A stretch of 64,000 nt of DNA from Albidovulum sediminis (GCF_025380365.1 NZ_JAOCQF010000007.1:23808-87807); one strand, 5' to 3'; shown: positions 17,901-26,596, numbered from the stretch's first letter. Made by a program: numbers and translations. Notes: generated from the sequence alone by a model not told the origin.

Positions 17901-18135
17901 GGTGGTGGCGATCATGGCGGGCCTGATGCCGATCCTTTGGGCGCATGGCACCGGGTCTGAGGTTATGAGCCGTATCGCCGTGCCGATGATCGGTGGGATG
18001 GTGTCGTCCACCATCCTGACGTTGGTCGTGATTCCGGCTGTCTACGCACTGATCAAGGGGCGCGGGCTGGCGAAGGCAGGAGACCTTGCCAACGGTGGTG
18101 CCGTCGTGAAGCCAATGGGTCAATCCCTGGTTTGA
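14965..18135 (+). CDS. cusA: CusA-type Cu(I)/Ag(I) RND efflux pump
   Basis: A 1056-residue RND transporter with 12 membrane segments and two large periplasmic loops. Three methionines equivalent to the CusA periplasmic metal site are seen: Met562 (MMYMPTTLPG), Met612 (PTEMFET) and Met661 (RIDMLATG). This favours Cu/Ag over Zn/Co/Cd as substrate. It exports monovalent metal through a tripartite complex with CusB; no outer-membrane factor gene is seen nearby, so one must come from elsewhere. It is convergent with the HTH gene that follows. Confidence 0.93.
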   Translation: MIARIIEWSARNVLLVLFATVFTVAAGLWSLRTLPIDAIPDLSDVQVIVLTEYPGQAPQVVEDQVTYPLTSAMLTVPQSRVVRGFSFFGISFVYIIFEDGVDPYWARSRVLEYLNAAAARLPDGVTPALGPDATGVGWVYQYALKGENLSLAELRSLQDWVMRFAISGADGVSEVASVGGFVKQYSITVDPVRMRALGITLSEIGEAVAASNMDTGGRTVELSEFEFMVRGRGYLDGIADLEMVPIRAEGGVPVLLRDVARVEIVPDERRGIAELDGEGEVASGIVLQRVGANALDVIDNAKVEIETIARSLPEGVEIVTVYDRSNLILSAIETLRTTLLEESIVVALVTFVFLLHVRSSLVAIIMLPVGLLMAFTAMRALGIGANIMSLGGIAIAIGAMIDAAIVMIENAHKHLERAEPGKPRVEVLIEAASEVGPALFFSLLIITVSFLPIFALEGQEGRLFGPLAATKTFAMAAAALLSVTLVPALMVIFVRGRIVPEHRNPVNRALIAIYRPVIQWVLRARVFTITLALVALVATIWPARQLGSEFMPALDEGTMMYMPTTLPGLSVTKAAELIQMQDRIIRSFPEVETVFGKAGRALTATDPAPTEMFETIIQLKPKDEWREGVTMESLRLEMDAALQFPGVSNAWTQPIRARIDMLATGIRTPVGVKVFGTDLTEMEAVARQVEAVLRNVPGTTSAYAERVIGGYYLDIVPDRERLARYGLSIQDVQEVIAMALGAEAITQTVEGRERYNVALRYPAALRQDPEAIAQEVQVALPGGGTVPLGEVAAVERTRGATSIRTENGQLAVYIFVDIAGRDLGGYVAEAQAAVAGEVILPPGYSLGWSGQFEYLERAKARLAIVVPITLAVIFLLLFLNFRRLTETLIVMLSLPFALVGGVWLMWWMGFNTSVAVAVGFIALAGVAAETGVIMLIYLDHALAERRAEVARAGRPFTRADLDAAIMVGAVERVRPKMMTVVAIMAGLMPILWAHGTGSEVMSRIAVPMIGGMVSSTILTLVVIPAVYALIKGRGLAKAGDLANGGAVVKPMGQSLV

Positions 18136-18209
18136 AAGTGGTCGGAGAAACCCCGGCAGAAATGATTGGAGCAAGCATGTCCGAGGTCTCTCTTCCGCAT
18201 CAAGCCATC

Positions 18210-19055
18210 TCATCGCGAGATTTCTCCTGCCAAAACGGCGCGTCCGTGCACGGCAAGGATTGCAGTGAACCTTGGACAGCCGAACTGTCGGACGACATCT
18301 AGGACACGAGCATCGTAGGCGGCTTGGCCAATCAGGCTGCACAAATCCGATGCGTGAAACTGTCGGTTGGCACTAGGAGCAGCCCGAATCTGCTGATGGA
18401 GCTCGAGCGTTTTCGGATCTTCTTTGGCCAGCAGCTCCGGCTCCGATGAAAACGTTGGAGCCCGGCTTGACGAACTGGTCCGCCAGCGCCGCATGAAGCC
18501 GAGCAAGTAGCCAGCCGGGACATGGGCATTGCCGCGCGACTGGTTGAAAGTCAGGAAACGTTCCCAGATGATCTGCGTATCGACGTTCCAGCAGGCAAGC
18601 GACACCTTCGCTGACTTGATCAATTCTGCCCAAGGCGTGTGGTAGACGCTGGCTACTGCGCCGATCTCGATCTTTCCTGCAAAGATAGTTTTGTTCTTAG
18701 AGTCTCCAGATAGTGATGTGTCGCCTGCAGATGACACGACATCTGGCGCTGTTCCAGTTGCGATATGCCCCCCGAACCGGAACAGCCAGGGCGCAAACTT
18801 GCCATTGGGCTTCCACCGGGCCAGCGCCAAGCCGGACGCCGCGAGCTCGACCAGGAGCGCCGTCAGATGCTGCCGGGAAACCCCCATCTTTTCGGCGAGG
18901 TGCGCCAGCGTGAACGCGGCCGTTCCGCGTTCCAACCCGTTGTAACCGTCCTTCCAGGCGATCCCGTCGAGGATGATCGTCGCGAGCTTGTGCGCCGACG
19001 TGGAGAGTGGGGTTTCGGTGATGCGGCGCAGGATGGCACCGGTCGTGAGTTCCAT
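18210..19055 (-). CDS. Helix-turn-helix DNA-binding protein of the transfer module
   Basis: About 281 residues from ATG at 19055 (MELTTGAILRR); the open frame extends upstream to 19145, but that stretch is less protein-like. A winged-HTH-like segment lies near residues 45-75 (TLAHLAEKMGVSRQHLTALLVELAASGLA). The rest has no recognised domain. It could be a replication initiator-like protein or a regulator of the transfer genes. It is the last of three minus-strand genes divergent from the T4SS operon. Convergent with cusA, it marks the edge of the metal island. Confidence 0.65.
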   Translation of the reverse strand: MELTTGAILRRITETPLSTSAHKLATIILDGIAWKDGYNGLERGTAAFTLAHLAEKMGVSRQHLTALLVELAASGLALARWKPNGKFAPWLFRFGGHIATGTAPDVVSSAGDTSLSGDSKNKTIFAGKIEIGAVASVYHTPWAELIKSAKVSLACWNVDTQIIWERFLTFNQSRGNAHVPAGYLLGFMRRWRTSSSSRAPTFSSEPELLAKEDPKTLELHQQIRAAPSANRQFHASDLCSLIGQAAYDARVLDVVRQFGCPRFTAILAVHGRAVLAGEISR

Positions 19056-19271
19056 GATGTGTCGTTCCGTCCTGGGGCGACACCAGACCGCGAGGCGTGC
19101 AAAAGTTCGTTCCGGCAAAGGCATTTGCCGGTTGAACGGACCCAAAGCTCGCGCTAGATTCCCACTACCACGAGGAAATCAGTGCGGCGTCGGGCCTATG
19201 GTCTGGCGTCGTTTCTGTTTCTGGGGATCCGGTCACTCGATCGTTTCGTGGGAGGGCGGTCGTTCATGTTC

Positions 19272-19913
19272 TCAGTAATGAACCTCTTCGTGTCCGTAGC
19301 TCCCTTCATAGTCGCGCCATTCGACGAAAACAGACCGGTGCCAATAGCTGCGACAGTCTGCCGGCACGGTGAGGTCTGAGGCGGTCGGCACCGCAGAAAT
19401 GCTGCTCCGACGACGGCTGTAGTCGCCCTGAGCGCCATAGGTGCCCATGTACACGGCGCCCCAGCTGTTGCAGTCGCCGTCAGAGTTGCGTCTCTGCTGG
19501 TAGGTGATCTCGAACACGCGGATCGAGCGGACAAAGTCAAACGCCGGATCGGAGATATCGACATCTGCCCGATCCTGGACGAGCTGAGGTGCCCACGGCG
19601 TTTTCGGGACAGAGATGAGCGGGGCAGTCTCTCCGCGAACGGCGATGTCGAACAGGCGCTCGATCGGTTTGGCCTCGCCGCGGAAACTCGCCCGCATCGG
19701 GCAGTTCCAGATTTGCAGCGGTGGCTCGACCGGCCATGGCGTGATCCGGGCAATGAAGACGGTGCGGGCATGGGCGCATTCGGTCGAGGCTGGCCAGCCG
19801 CCTGCGAGGCAGAGAAGGATCGCGCAATCAACGGGGTAGGCTTGTGCCGGAGCCGCAACAGAAAGTGACATGGCGGTCGCTGCCAGGGCGGCCGCAGCTC
19901 GTAGTCTTGTCAT
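19272..19913 (-). CDS. Secreted cysteine-containing protein, TrbM-like motif
   Basis: 213 residues. Signal peptide ending near PAQAYPVDC, then VDCAILLCLAGGWPASTEC, a spacing of cysteines and glycines reminiscent of TrbM-type conjugation proteins (C-x-x-x-L-C...G...EC). Further cysteines (IWNCPM, GDCNSW, DCRSYW) suggest periplasmic disulfides. It lies next to the T4SS operon and in line with the neighbouring secreted protein and the HTH gene. The TrbM relation is a motif-level inference. Confidence 0.65.
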   Translation of the reverse strand: MTRLRAAAALAATAMSLSVAAPAQAYPVDCAILLCLAGGWPASTECAHARTVFIARITPWPVEPPLQIWNCPMRASFRGEAKPIERLFDIAVRGETAPLISVPKTPWAPQLVQDRADVDISDPAFDFVRSIRVFEITYQQRRNSDGDCNSWGAVYMGTYGAQGDYSRRRSSISAVPTASDLTVPADCRSYWHRSVFVEWRDYEGSYGHEEVHY

Positions 19914-19972
19914 GGGAGTTTCCTTGTGAAGATGCCGGGAGGGGAAGGGTAGGGGGACCTGATCTCACGCGG

Positions 19973-20275
19973 TCATCCGTCCGGGTCCTCGCCAAGAGCC
20001 TGGTAGTCGTGGATCGCGCGGTTGATCTCTTCGGACACCTGGGCTCGCGCGGCATCCAGACAGCGCAGATAGGTCTGCGCCTCATCGAAATAGGCCGTGA
20101 ACTCCTGCCCGATCTCCACGCGATATTCCGCGCGCGTGGCAGCATCGGTCACCGGTGCAGGCGGGACCGGCGGCAAGCAGTCCAACGCCGTCGCACCTTG
20201 AGCGACGCCGCAGACAGGCATCGTGAACAGGGCGGCGGCGGCGAGGCAAGCGTGTCTGGAGCGGAGAAGGGGCAT
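19973..20275 (-). CDS. Small secreted protein, unknown
   Basis: 100 residues with a signal peptide (about residues 1-27) and a short helical mature part containing two cysteines (LDCLPP and LRCLDAARA). It starts 167 bases from the divergent first gene of the T4SS operon. No family is recognised; position suggests a conjugation accessory role. Confidence 0.6.
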   Translation of the reverse strand: MPLLRSRHACLAAAALFTMPVCGVAQGATALDCLPPVPPAPVTDAATRAEYRVEIGQEFTAYFDEAQTYLRCLDAARAQVSEEINRAIHDYQALGEDPDG

Positions 20276-20293
20276 GCACGGTCCGCGGTTTCA

Positions 20294-20397
20294 AAACATG
20301 TGCATGAATTGCAAAACACCGCTATTGACGCAATAGGATTCTACCGCTAGGTGAGCGCCATGTTGTGCGACGACATGTTTCTCATCAGCGCAACATG
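20294..20397. promoter_or_regulatory. Divergent promoter region of the T4SS operon with repeated ACATG/CATGT boxes
   Basis: A sigma70-like pair TTGACG (20325-20330) and TAGGTG (20348-20353), 17-bp spacing, points into the T4SS operon. Around it are CATGTTGTGCG (20359-20369), ACATGT (20373-20378) and CGCAACATG (20389-20397), the last complementing the first. On the other side are ACATG/GCATG copies (20297-20305) and TGCAAAACAC (20310-20319). The repeated half-sites look like regulator binding sites. Confidence 0.45.
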
Positions 20398-20442
20398 CAC
20401 TATGTTCTGCCGAAAGCGTGTTGCTTCGGAAGGTGCCAACCC

Positions 20443-20763
20443 ATGAGGAACTTGACCCCGGTGATCTTGCAGGCCGGACTTAAGGAGGCCCTGACCGAAG
20501 GCGGCATCGTCGAAGCCCTCTGTGTCGAGGACGCAAAGAAGGTTCTCAATGTCTGGCAAGGCACCTGGCGCATCCAGTTGCGCCTTGGCGACCAGACGGC
20601 CCTTCTGGTGATCTCGCGCGGGCTCGAACCACGGGAGTTCAAGACCGTCACCGGTCTGATCTCCTTCGCGGTCGAGTTGGGTCTGACCACGGTCCCCGTT
20701 CCTTTGAAGAAGGGCGAAAAGGCGACCTGGACCCATGACACAGCGGTGGAGCCCATTCCCTGA
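20443..20763 (+). CDS. Conserved small protein at head of T4SS operon
   Basis: 106 residues from ATG at 20443 ([10 protein letters not shown]), with GGAAGG upstream; a longer frame from 20365 lacks support. Soluble, no signal peptide, alpha/beta composition ([23 protein letters not shown]). The C-terminus overlaps the transglycosylase gene by 29 bases. Function is unknown. Being first in the operon, it could be a regulator or cytoplasmic assembly factor, but nothing in the sequence shows that. Confidence 0.6.
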   Translation: MRNLTPVILQAGLKEALTEGGIVEALCVEDAKKVLNVWQGTWRIQLRLGDQTALLVISRGLEPREFKTVTGLISFAVELGLTTVPVPLKKGEKATWTHDTAVEPIP

Positions 20764-21445
20764 TCTGACCCTCGGCTCAGGGCTGGCGCTTTGGCTCATT
20801 GCCGCACAAGGTGCCCAGGCCGAGGTCATCGACCTTGGGGCAGGGACAGAGGACCTGCGGGTTCGGGCCAGCGTTCTCGATTTTGGCAAAGAGCTTCCCA
20901 AGCGCGGCGATCTGAACGACGCCGAGTTCACAAATAATGCTGAGACCGACGCAACTGACGAAGGTCTCGTTGTGCTTGCGTCCTATGGCACGTCCCCGGA
21001 GGACAGGGGTCCGCGTGGCACAGCCGAAATCGAGGATCTCGTACTCGACGTCGGCGACGACTACCTCCGCCATCCGGCGCTGAAAGCGGCCGGTCTCTCC
21101 GGGACGGAATGGCTTGCGCTCTTTCGGGCAAACATCGCAGTGGAATCCGCATTCAATCCGGATGCGCGCTCATCGGTCGGTGCCATCGGGCTTGGGCAAC
21201 TGATGCCCGGAACCGCCGATCTCCTCGGCGTCGACCCCCACGATCCGGAAGACAACCTGCACGGCTCGGCCCGCTATCTTCTCGCCCAGCTTGAAGACTT
21301 CGGCGCCGCCGATCTTGCTCTGGCTGCCTACAACGCCGGCCCCGAAGCGGTCCGCGACTATGGCGGCATTCCCCCTTATGCCGAAACCGAGGGCCATGTG
21401 GCCAAGGTTCTGCGGCTGACCAACGCAACCCTCAGTTCGGAGTAA
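20735..21445 (+). CDS. virB1: Lytic transglycosylase, VirB1-like
   Basis: 236 residues, exported. The C-terminal half is an SLT (soluble lytic transglycosylase) domain: catalytic Glu in [20 protein letters not shown], then [14 protein letters not shown] and [19 protein letters not shown]. It opens peptidoglycan for assembly of the secretion channel. The N-terminal third is a low-complexity acidic region unique to this copy. A second, differently built transglycosylase occurs four genes later. Confidence 0.88.
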   Translation: MTQRWSPFPDLTLGSGLALWLIAAQGAQAEVIDLGAGTEDLRVRASVLDFGKELPKRGDLNDAEFTNNAETDATDEGLVVLASYGTSPEDRGPRGTAEIEDLVLDVGDDYLRHPALKAAGLSGTEWLALFRANIAVESAFNPDARSSVGAIGLGQLMPGTADLLGVDPHDPEDNLHGSARYLLAQLEDFGAADLALAAYNAGPEAVRDYGGIPPYAETEGHVAKVLRLTNATLSSE

Positions 21446-21450
21446 TCCCC

Positions 21451-21765
21451 ATGTTCCGCAGTCTTTTTGGCGCGCGATTGCCGCGCCTGGCTTTGCACAC
21501 CCTTTTGCTGTCGCTGCCCTTCGCGGCAATCCTCGCAGAGCCAGCTCTCGCACAGAACCTCGATCCCCTCGAAAACATGTTGCAGACCGTGGTCGATGCA
21601 CTGACCGGCCCGATCGGGCGGCTGATCGCCATCCTTGCCGTGGTGGCTGCCGGCTACATGATGTTCACCGGCCGCCTGAACTGGCCCCTCTTCCTTGCGA
21701 TCTTCTTCGGCGTGGTTCTCGTCTTCTCGGCCGCGACCATCATCGACGGCTTTGCGGCCCCCTGA
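21451..21765 (+). CDS. virB2: VirB2/TrbC-type pilin
   Basis: 104 residues: a long cleavable signal (to about PALAQ), then two hydrophobic helices with a short loop (LTGPIGRLIAILAVVAAGYMM and LFLAIFFGVVLVFSAATII), the usual layout of T4SS major pilin subunits. It is placed between the VirB1-like and VirB3-like genes as in classical virB operons. Confidence 0.9.
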   Translation: MFRSLFGARLPRLALHTLLLSLPFAAILAEPALAQNLDPLENMLQTVVDALTGPIGRLIAILAVVAAGYMMFTGRLNWPLFLAIFFGVVLVFSAATIIDGFAAP

Positions 21766-21822
21766 GGCGGGACAGGCGACAGGCCGGGTGGCATCGCACA
21801 CCCGGCCCGGCCGAGCCCCCGG

Positions 21823-22107
21823 ATGTTCCCCATGCATGACGCGCCCCTGTTTCTCGGCCTCACCCGGCCGCCGAAGATCTTCGGCCTGCCCATCGGCTAT
21901 TTCGTGAGCCTGATGCTGGGATCGGTCATTCCCTTCGTGGGCGCGAACGACTGGCGGTTCCTGCTGATTGGGGTCGTCGGCTATCCGGTTCTGTGGTTCG
22001 TGGCAGACCGCAACCCGAACCTCTTCGAGACAGTCGCGGTGGTCTTCTCCCGGACCCCGCGCACCCGAGGCAAGTCAGCTTTTGGCGGAGACCGCCATGT
22101 CAGCTGA
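21823..22107 (+). CDS. virB3: VirB3-like inner-membrane protein
   Basis: 94 residues from ATG at 21823 (an ATG at 21832, MHDAPLFLGL, is equally possible). Typical VirB3 start PLFLGLTRPPKIFGLPIGYF, then two hydrophobic segments. VirB3 joins the VirB4 ATPase to the inner-membrane complex. It overlaps virB4 by 11 bases. Confidence 0.9.
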   Translation: MFPMHDAPLFLGLTRPPKIFGLPIGYFVSLMLGSVIPFVGANDWRFLLIGVVGYPVLWFVADRNPNLFETVAVVFSRTPRTRGKSAFGGDRHVS

Positions 22108-24475
22108 CCTCAAATCCCTCTTCCCGGCCACCCTGGCGCTTCGATCGGTCTTGCGGCATGAGGATCTCGCAGCCGAGACCCTCGCCCGGCACTTGCCCTG
22201 GCTCTCCGCACCTGCGGACAATCTGATCCTGACCCGGCAGGGTGACCTGATCGCCTCTGCCGTGGTCGAGGGGCAGGACAGTTTCACGTCGGAAGAAGGG
22301 GACCTCTCGCTCGCGACCACTTCGCTTGCGCGTCTGATCGGGCAGCTGGGCGAAGGCTTCGGGTTCCATGTCTCCAAGCTGACCCTGCCGGACGCACCCC
22401 AGCTGAAACCCTTTGATGGCGAGGGCACTGGAGCCGCGTTTGCCTCCATGGTTGACGCCCGCTGGCAAGGACATCTCCGTGCCCGCACCCTGAAACGCCG
22501 GGTGCTGGTGGTCTCGCTCATCCTTCGCCCCACAGCACTAAAACGTGTCCCTTTGATCGGCGCACTCTTCAAGGCAGCCTTCACAGGCGACCTCGGCCAG
22601 AGGATCGAGCGCCTGAATGAAGCGATGGGTCTTTTGGCCGGGGCCTGCCAGGGTCTGGGCTTCCGGCGGCTGACCGTTTCCTCCGGGGAATGGCTGGGTC
22701 TCCTTGGCGTCCTTCTTGGGCAGCCGATGGCCAAGGTGCTTCCGATGCGCGGCCAATTTCTTGCCGAGGCTGTCGCGTCATCGCAGATGATCTTTGCTGG
22801 CAAACGGGTGGAAATCGAAACCGGCGAAGGGATGCGTTTCGGGACGATTTTCGGCGTGAAATCCTATCCGGCCCGCACCTGGGCGCGGATGCTCGACGCG
22901 CTGGAACTGCCCTACGACATCGTCATCACCAACAGCTTCACCCCCGCGCGCAACAACGAAATCGAAGAGCGCATCAAGCGCACGGCACGCCAGATGCGTG
23001 CCTCTGAGGATGCCGCCGAAACTCTGCGTCAGGAACTTTACGAGGCCGCAGACAATGTCGCCTCGGGCCGACAGGTCTTCGGCAAACACCACCTGACGGT
23101 CATGGTCACGGCCGAGACCCCGGAACAGCTGGAAGAGGCTGCCTCCGAGGTCTGGCGCGCCGGACAGGACTGTGGGGCAACCCTCGTCCGCGAAAGCTTT
23201 GCAGCCCGCGCGGCTTGGTTTGCCCAAGCCCCAGGCAACTGGGCCTATCGCCCGCGCACGGCACTTCTGTCAGCCCAGAACTTCGCTCATCTCGCGGCAC
23301 TGCACCGGGTGACGGAAGGTCGGTCCAAAATGCAGTCGCCCTGGGGCGAGACGATCACGGCGCTGCCGACGGTGACCTCAAGCCTCTATCGCTTCAATTT
23401 CCACGACAAGGGTGAGCGGGGTGCCGAGCCGAGCGCCGGTCATACCCTCGTTCTAGGTCGCACAGGGTCGGGGAAGACCCTCGGCACTGCCTTTCTGATG
23501 GCACAGGCGCGGCGGGTTCATGCGCGCATCCTCGTCATCGACAAGGACCGGGGTCTCGAGATGGCCGTGCGTGCTTTGGGTGGCAGCTATTCCGCGATCC
23601 GGATCGGCGAGGCGACCGGCCTCAATCCGTTCCAGACCGAGACCGACGAGCGCGGGGCGGCCTGGCTCACCGACTGGCTCGGTGACATCCTTGCAGGGTC
23701 GCGCCCCTTCGAGACCGCCCAAACCGTCAGCCTGAACGCCGCCGTCCGTCAGATCGTTTCGGCCGATCCCCGGCTCCGGACATTCGATGGCCTCGCCACC
23801 CTCGTCGCTTCAACAGACGACGAGGGCGATCTTGTGGGCCGGGTCCGGGAATGGGGGCAGGGAGGCCGACATGGCTGGCTCTTTGGGCCCGGTGCCACAT
23901 CCCAGATCAGCCTCTCCGAGGATGTGGTCGGCATCGACATGTCGGAGATCCTTGATCTCGGGACCGAACGCTCGGCACTTCTTGCCTATCTCTTCCGTCG
24001 CATCGAACGGGTCATCGAGGATCGCCGTCCGACCCTCATCGTCATCGATGAGGCCTGGAAGATGCTTGACGATCCGATCTTCGAAAAGCGCCTGCATGAC
24101 TGGCTCGTCACGATGCGGAAAAAGAACGCCGTGGTGATGATGCTGACCCAGACACCGACGCATCTGACCCGGGTCAAGGTTGGGCAGATCATCGCAGAGA
24201 GTGTGGTGACCCAGCTTCTCTACCCGAACCCGCGCGCCAACCCCGAAGATTACCGGATCCTGCGGCTGAACGAGAAAGAGGCCGAGTTCCTCTGCACGCC
24301 GACGGGTGGCCTGCGCCTCGCCCTCCTGCGCTCGGCCGGAGACTCGGTCTTCGTGAACATGGACCTCGCCGCCCTTGGACCTGCGCTCGCCGTGCTTGGC
24401 GGTGGCCGATCCGGCGAAGACCGCGCCCCCTATGGCTGGCGGGATACTCCCGATTTCTGGAAGGACATGACGTGA
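22097..24475 (+). CDS. virB4: VirB4-type T4SS ATPase
   Basis: About 792 residues from ATG at 22097 (MSADLKSLFPA), inside the virB3 end; an upstream extension to 21968 is antisense-like noise in another frame. Walker A LGRTGSGKTLG and Walker B IVIDEAWKML are present in the C-terminal CagE/TrbE-like ATPase domain. The protein powers pilus biogenesis and substrate transfer at the inner membrane. Ends in GTGA overlap with the lipoprotein gene. Confidence 0.95.
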   Translation: MSADLKSLFPATLALRSVLRHEDLAAETLARHLPWLSAPADNLILTRQGDLIASAVVEGQDSFTSEEGDLSLATTSLARLIGQLGEGFGFHVSKLTLPDAPQLKPFDGEGTGAAFASMVDARWQGHLRARTLKRRVLVVSLILRPTALKRVPLIGALFKAAFTGDLGQRIERLNEAMGLLAGACQGLGFRRLTVSSGEWLGLLGVLLGQPMAKVLPMRGQFLAEAVASSQMIFAGKRVEIETGEGMRFGTIFGVKSYPARTWARMLDALELPYDIVITNSFTPARNNEIEERIKRTARQMRASEDAAETLRQELYEAADNVASGRQVFGKHHLTVMVTAETPEQLEEAASEVWRAGQDCGATLVRESFAARAAWFAQAPGNWAYRPRTALLSAQNFAHLAALHRVTEGRSKMQSPWGETITALPTVTSSLYRFNFHDKGERGAEPSAGHTLVLGRTGSGKTLGTAFLMAQARRVHARILVIDKDRGLEMAVRALGGSYSAIRIGEATGLNPFQTETDERGAAWLTDWLGDILAGSRPFETAQTVSLNAAVRQIVSADPRLRTFDGLATLVASTDDEGDLVGRVREWGQGGRHGWLFGPGATSQISLSEDVVGIDMSEILDLGTERSALLAYLFRRIERVIEDRRPTLIVIDEAWKMLDDPIFEKRLHDWLVTMRKKNAVVMMLTQTPTHLTRVKVGQIIAESVVTQLLYPNPRANPEDYRILRLNEKEAEFLCTPTGGLRLALLRSAGDSVFVNMDLAALGPALAVLGGGRSGEDRAPYGWRDTPDFWKDMT

Positions 24476-24678
24476 CACGACGCAACCGCCTGATCCCCCT
24501 TTCCCTTCTCGGGTTCACCCTTCTTTCCGCCTGCGCCGGTGTCGAGACGGGGGCCGTCTCCCCCTGCCACGGTCAGTTCCGGGCCGAGGGCAAATACTTC
24601 GCAGCGCACGAGCAAAGTGACGGCACGACGGTCGTCGTCTCGACCATGAACGCCCCCGACGCGCCTTGCGCGGACTGA
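24472..24678 (+). CDS. virB7: VirB7-like small lipoprotein
   Basis: 68 residues, GTG start overlapping the virB4 stop. The lipobox LLSAC follows a short basic-hydrophobic signal, predicting a lipid-anchored mature protein of about 48 residues with two more cysteines (SPCHGQ, APCAD). Its size and position fit VirB7, which stabilises VirB9 in the outer-membrane core. Confidence 0.72.
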   Translation: MTRRNRLIPLSLLGFTLLSACAGVETGAVSPCHGQFRAEGKYFAAHEQSDGTTVVVSTMNAPDAPCAD

Positions 24679-24686
24679 GCCACCTC

Positions 24687-25790
24687 ATGCGTCGTGCCCC
24701 TCTCCTTCTCGGGCTTCTCCTCGGCACCACGGTGCCTATGGGCCTCATGGCCCAAGGCGTGCCAATCATCGACGGCTCGCGACTGTCGAACTTCATCTCG
24801 CGTCTTGTCGAACAAGCCGAGGATGCCGTGAAACAGGGGGAGAAACTCGCCACGCGCACGGAACTCAGCGAGATCGAAGACGACCAGCTGGCTGCCTATG
24901 AACGTTTCCTCGCGGATACGACCGGCGTGACCGACCTCAGCGGCTTCGAGATAGGATCCGGCACCTTCCCCCCTGCCGACGAGGTCTATCCCCTTGAGGA
25001 GACAAGCCCGGAAAGCCAGCGGCTCTTCGGGGATGCCGAGACGGTCGAGGCGATGATCATCGCCACAGCGGCGCGCTATGAAACGCATCCCGGTGTCGTG
25101 AAGGTCGGGCTCACGCCCACAACTTGGCGCATTCTCTTCCAGTCGCTGGTGAAACAGGAAAGTGGGTTCTCCAACGCGGCGATTAGCCCGGTCGGGGCCA
25201 TGGGCTTTTGCCAGTTGATGCCCGGCACCGCCGCTGATCTCGGCGTCGATCCGACCGATCCGCTGCAGAACCTCGATGGTGGCGCACGCTATCTCGCGAC
25301 ACAGCTCAACAGCTTCGGTCGGATCGACTTCGCGCTTGCGGCCTACAATGCCGGACCCGGCAACGTCCAGAAATACGGCGGCATCCCACCCTTCGAGGAA
25401 ACCCGAGCCTACGTCCGCCGGATTTCTGGCTACTACGACGCCTATCTCTTAGTGATCACCGGCGCGGACGTGACGGGCACGCTGGCGGGCGTGGAAGGCG
25501 CAAGTGCGGAATGGGGCAACATGTCCTCGGCCTTCATCGGCTATTCCGGCCAGCAGTCGGGGCAGATCGAGGCGGCCATGGCCCGGATCAAGGGGTTCTT
25601 GGAAGAGGCCAAGCCCCAGACCCCGAAAGAAGCGGTCGACCAGAACACCTACATGCTCGCCGAGCGCGCGCGCCTCATGGCCCTGACGCTGCGGCTGCGC
25701 GCGGGTGCCGTCAAGGTTGAAGCCGCGCGTGGGCTCTCGGATGCCGCGCAATCCCTGCAATACACCACCTTCTGGGAGTACACTCCGTGA
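24687..25790 (+). CDS. VirB5-like protein with inserted lytic transglycosylase domain
   Basis: 367 residues from ATG at 24687 (MRRAPLLLGL). Signal peptide, then AQGVPIIDGSRLSNFI, nearly the same mature start as the next gene (AQGVPVIDGTNLAKNI). The middle (about 140-250) is an SLT domain: [51 protein letters not shown]. The C-terminus (DQNTYMLAERARLMALTLRL) again parallels the VirB5 gene (DLNTRMAAETNYMLGQMWRL). It looks like a VirB5 duplicate carrying a muralytic domain. It would act in the periplasm or at the pilus tip. Confidence 0.85.
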   Translation: MRRAPLLLGLLLGTTVPMGLMAQGVPIIDGSRLSNFISRLVEQAEDAVKQGEKLATRTELSEIEDDQLAAYERFLADTTGVTDLSGFEIGSGTFPPADEVYPLEETSPESQRLFGDAETVEAMIIATAARYETHPGVVKVGLTPTTWRILFQSLVKQESGFSNAAISPVGAMGFCQLMPGTAADLGVDPTDPLQNLDGGARYLATQLNSFGRIDFALAAYNAGPGNVQKYGGIPPFEETRAYVRRISGYYDAYLLVITGADVTGTLAGVEGASAEWGNMSSAFIGYSGQQSGQIEAAMARIKGFLEEAKPQTPKEAVDQNTYMLAERARLMALTLRLRAGAVKVEAARGLSDAAQSLQYTTFWEYTP

Positions 25791-26596
25791 GACCTGCCGT
25801 CCTTCGAACAAGGGCGCGTCTCGCGCTCGCCGTCTGTGCAACGCTTCTGGCGTCACCTCTTTTGGCGCAAGGTGTGCCCGTCATCGACGGCACCAACCTC
25901 GCCAAGAACATCGAGCAGCTGCAGGCCGCACTCCGCGATGCTGACAACCAGATCGCGCAGATCGAAGAGCTGAAGAAGCAGGTCGAGACCGGTCTCGAGC
26001 AGCTGACCAACCTCGAAGGCATCCTCGGGTCGATCTCGGGCCTGAACGAGATCGCGAGCCTTTACAATTCGGTGGAGGACCTGCGCTCACGGGCGGCCAA
26101 GATCACCGATCTCTCCGGTTTCCAGGATGCGCTGACCATCGGGGATTTCGATGGGCTTCTGGACAGCTTGCTCGATGGCGACGTGACCATGGGCGACAAG
26201 ATGGCCGCCGAATATATGCGCGACACGCTGGAAGGGGCCGGGCTGACCTCGGAAACCCTGGCCGGGCTGTCGTCATCGGAGAACCCGCAGGACAAGCTCA
26301 TCGCGACGACCGCAGCGACGAGTGCCACGGCCATGGGCGTGGCGCAGCTTTCCTACGAGGAAGCCGCCCAAAGCCTCGCGCGGATCGACGGTTTGGTGTC
26401 TGAAATCGCCAATCAGGAGGGCCTGAAGGAAAGCATCGACCTCAACACCCGGATGGCGGCCGAGACCAACTACATGCTCGGCCAGATGTGGCGGTTGAAC
26501 GCAGCTGCGGGGCTGGCCGCCGGGCAGACGGGTGTGAACTGGGCCGCAGAGCAGGCCAAGGAAAAGAGCTTCTTCGACTATTCGGGGGCCGAATGA
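25787..26596 (+). CDS. virB5: VirB5-like minor pilin/pilus-tip protein
   Basis: 269 residues, GTG start overlapping the previous stop by 4 bases. Signal peptide to about LLASPLLAQG. The mature part is predicted almost wholly helical with coiled-coil stretches (LRDADNQIAQIEELKKQVE), as in VirB5/TraC. It is related at both ends to the preceding transglycosylase protein but lacks the enzyme domain. Confidence 0.85.
   Translation: MRPAVLRTRARLALAVCATLLASPLLAQGVPVIDGTNLAKNIEQLQAALRDADNQIAQIEELKKQVETGLEQLTNLEGILGSISGLNEIASLYNSVEDLRSRAAKITDLSGFQDALTIGDFDGLLDSLLDGDVTMGDKMAAEYMRDTLEGAGLTSETLAGLSSSENPQDKLIATTAATSATAMGVAQLSYEEAAQSLARIDGLVSEIANQEGLKESIDLNTRMAAETNYMLGQMWRLNAAAGLAAGQTGVNWAAEQAKEKSFFDYSGAE

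Noticed and set aside
16408..18342. A 644-codon open frame on the minus strand opposite cusA
   Set aside because: Antisense to a clear RND pump. High GC keeps reverse frames open, and its sequence is rich in His, Gln and Arg without any domain.
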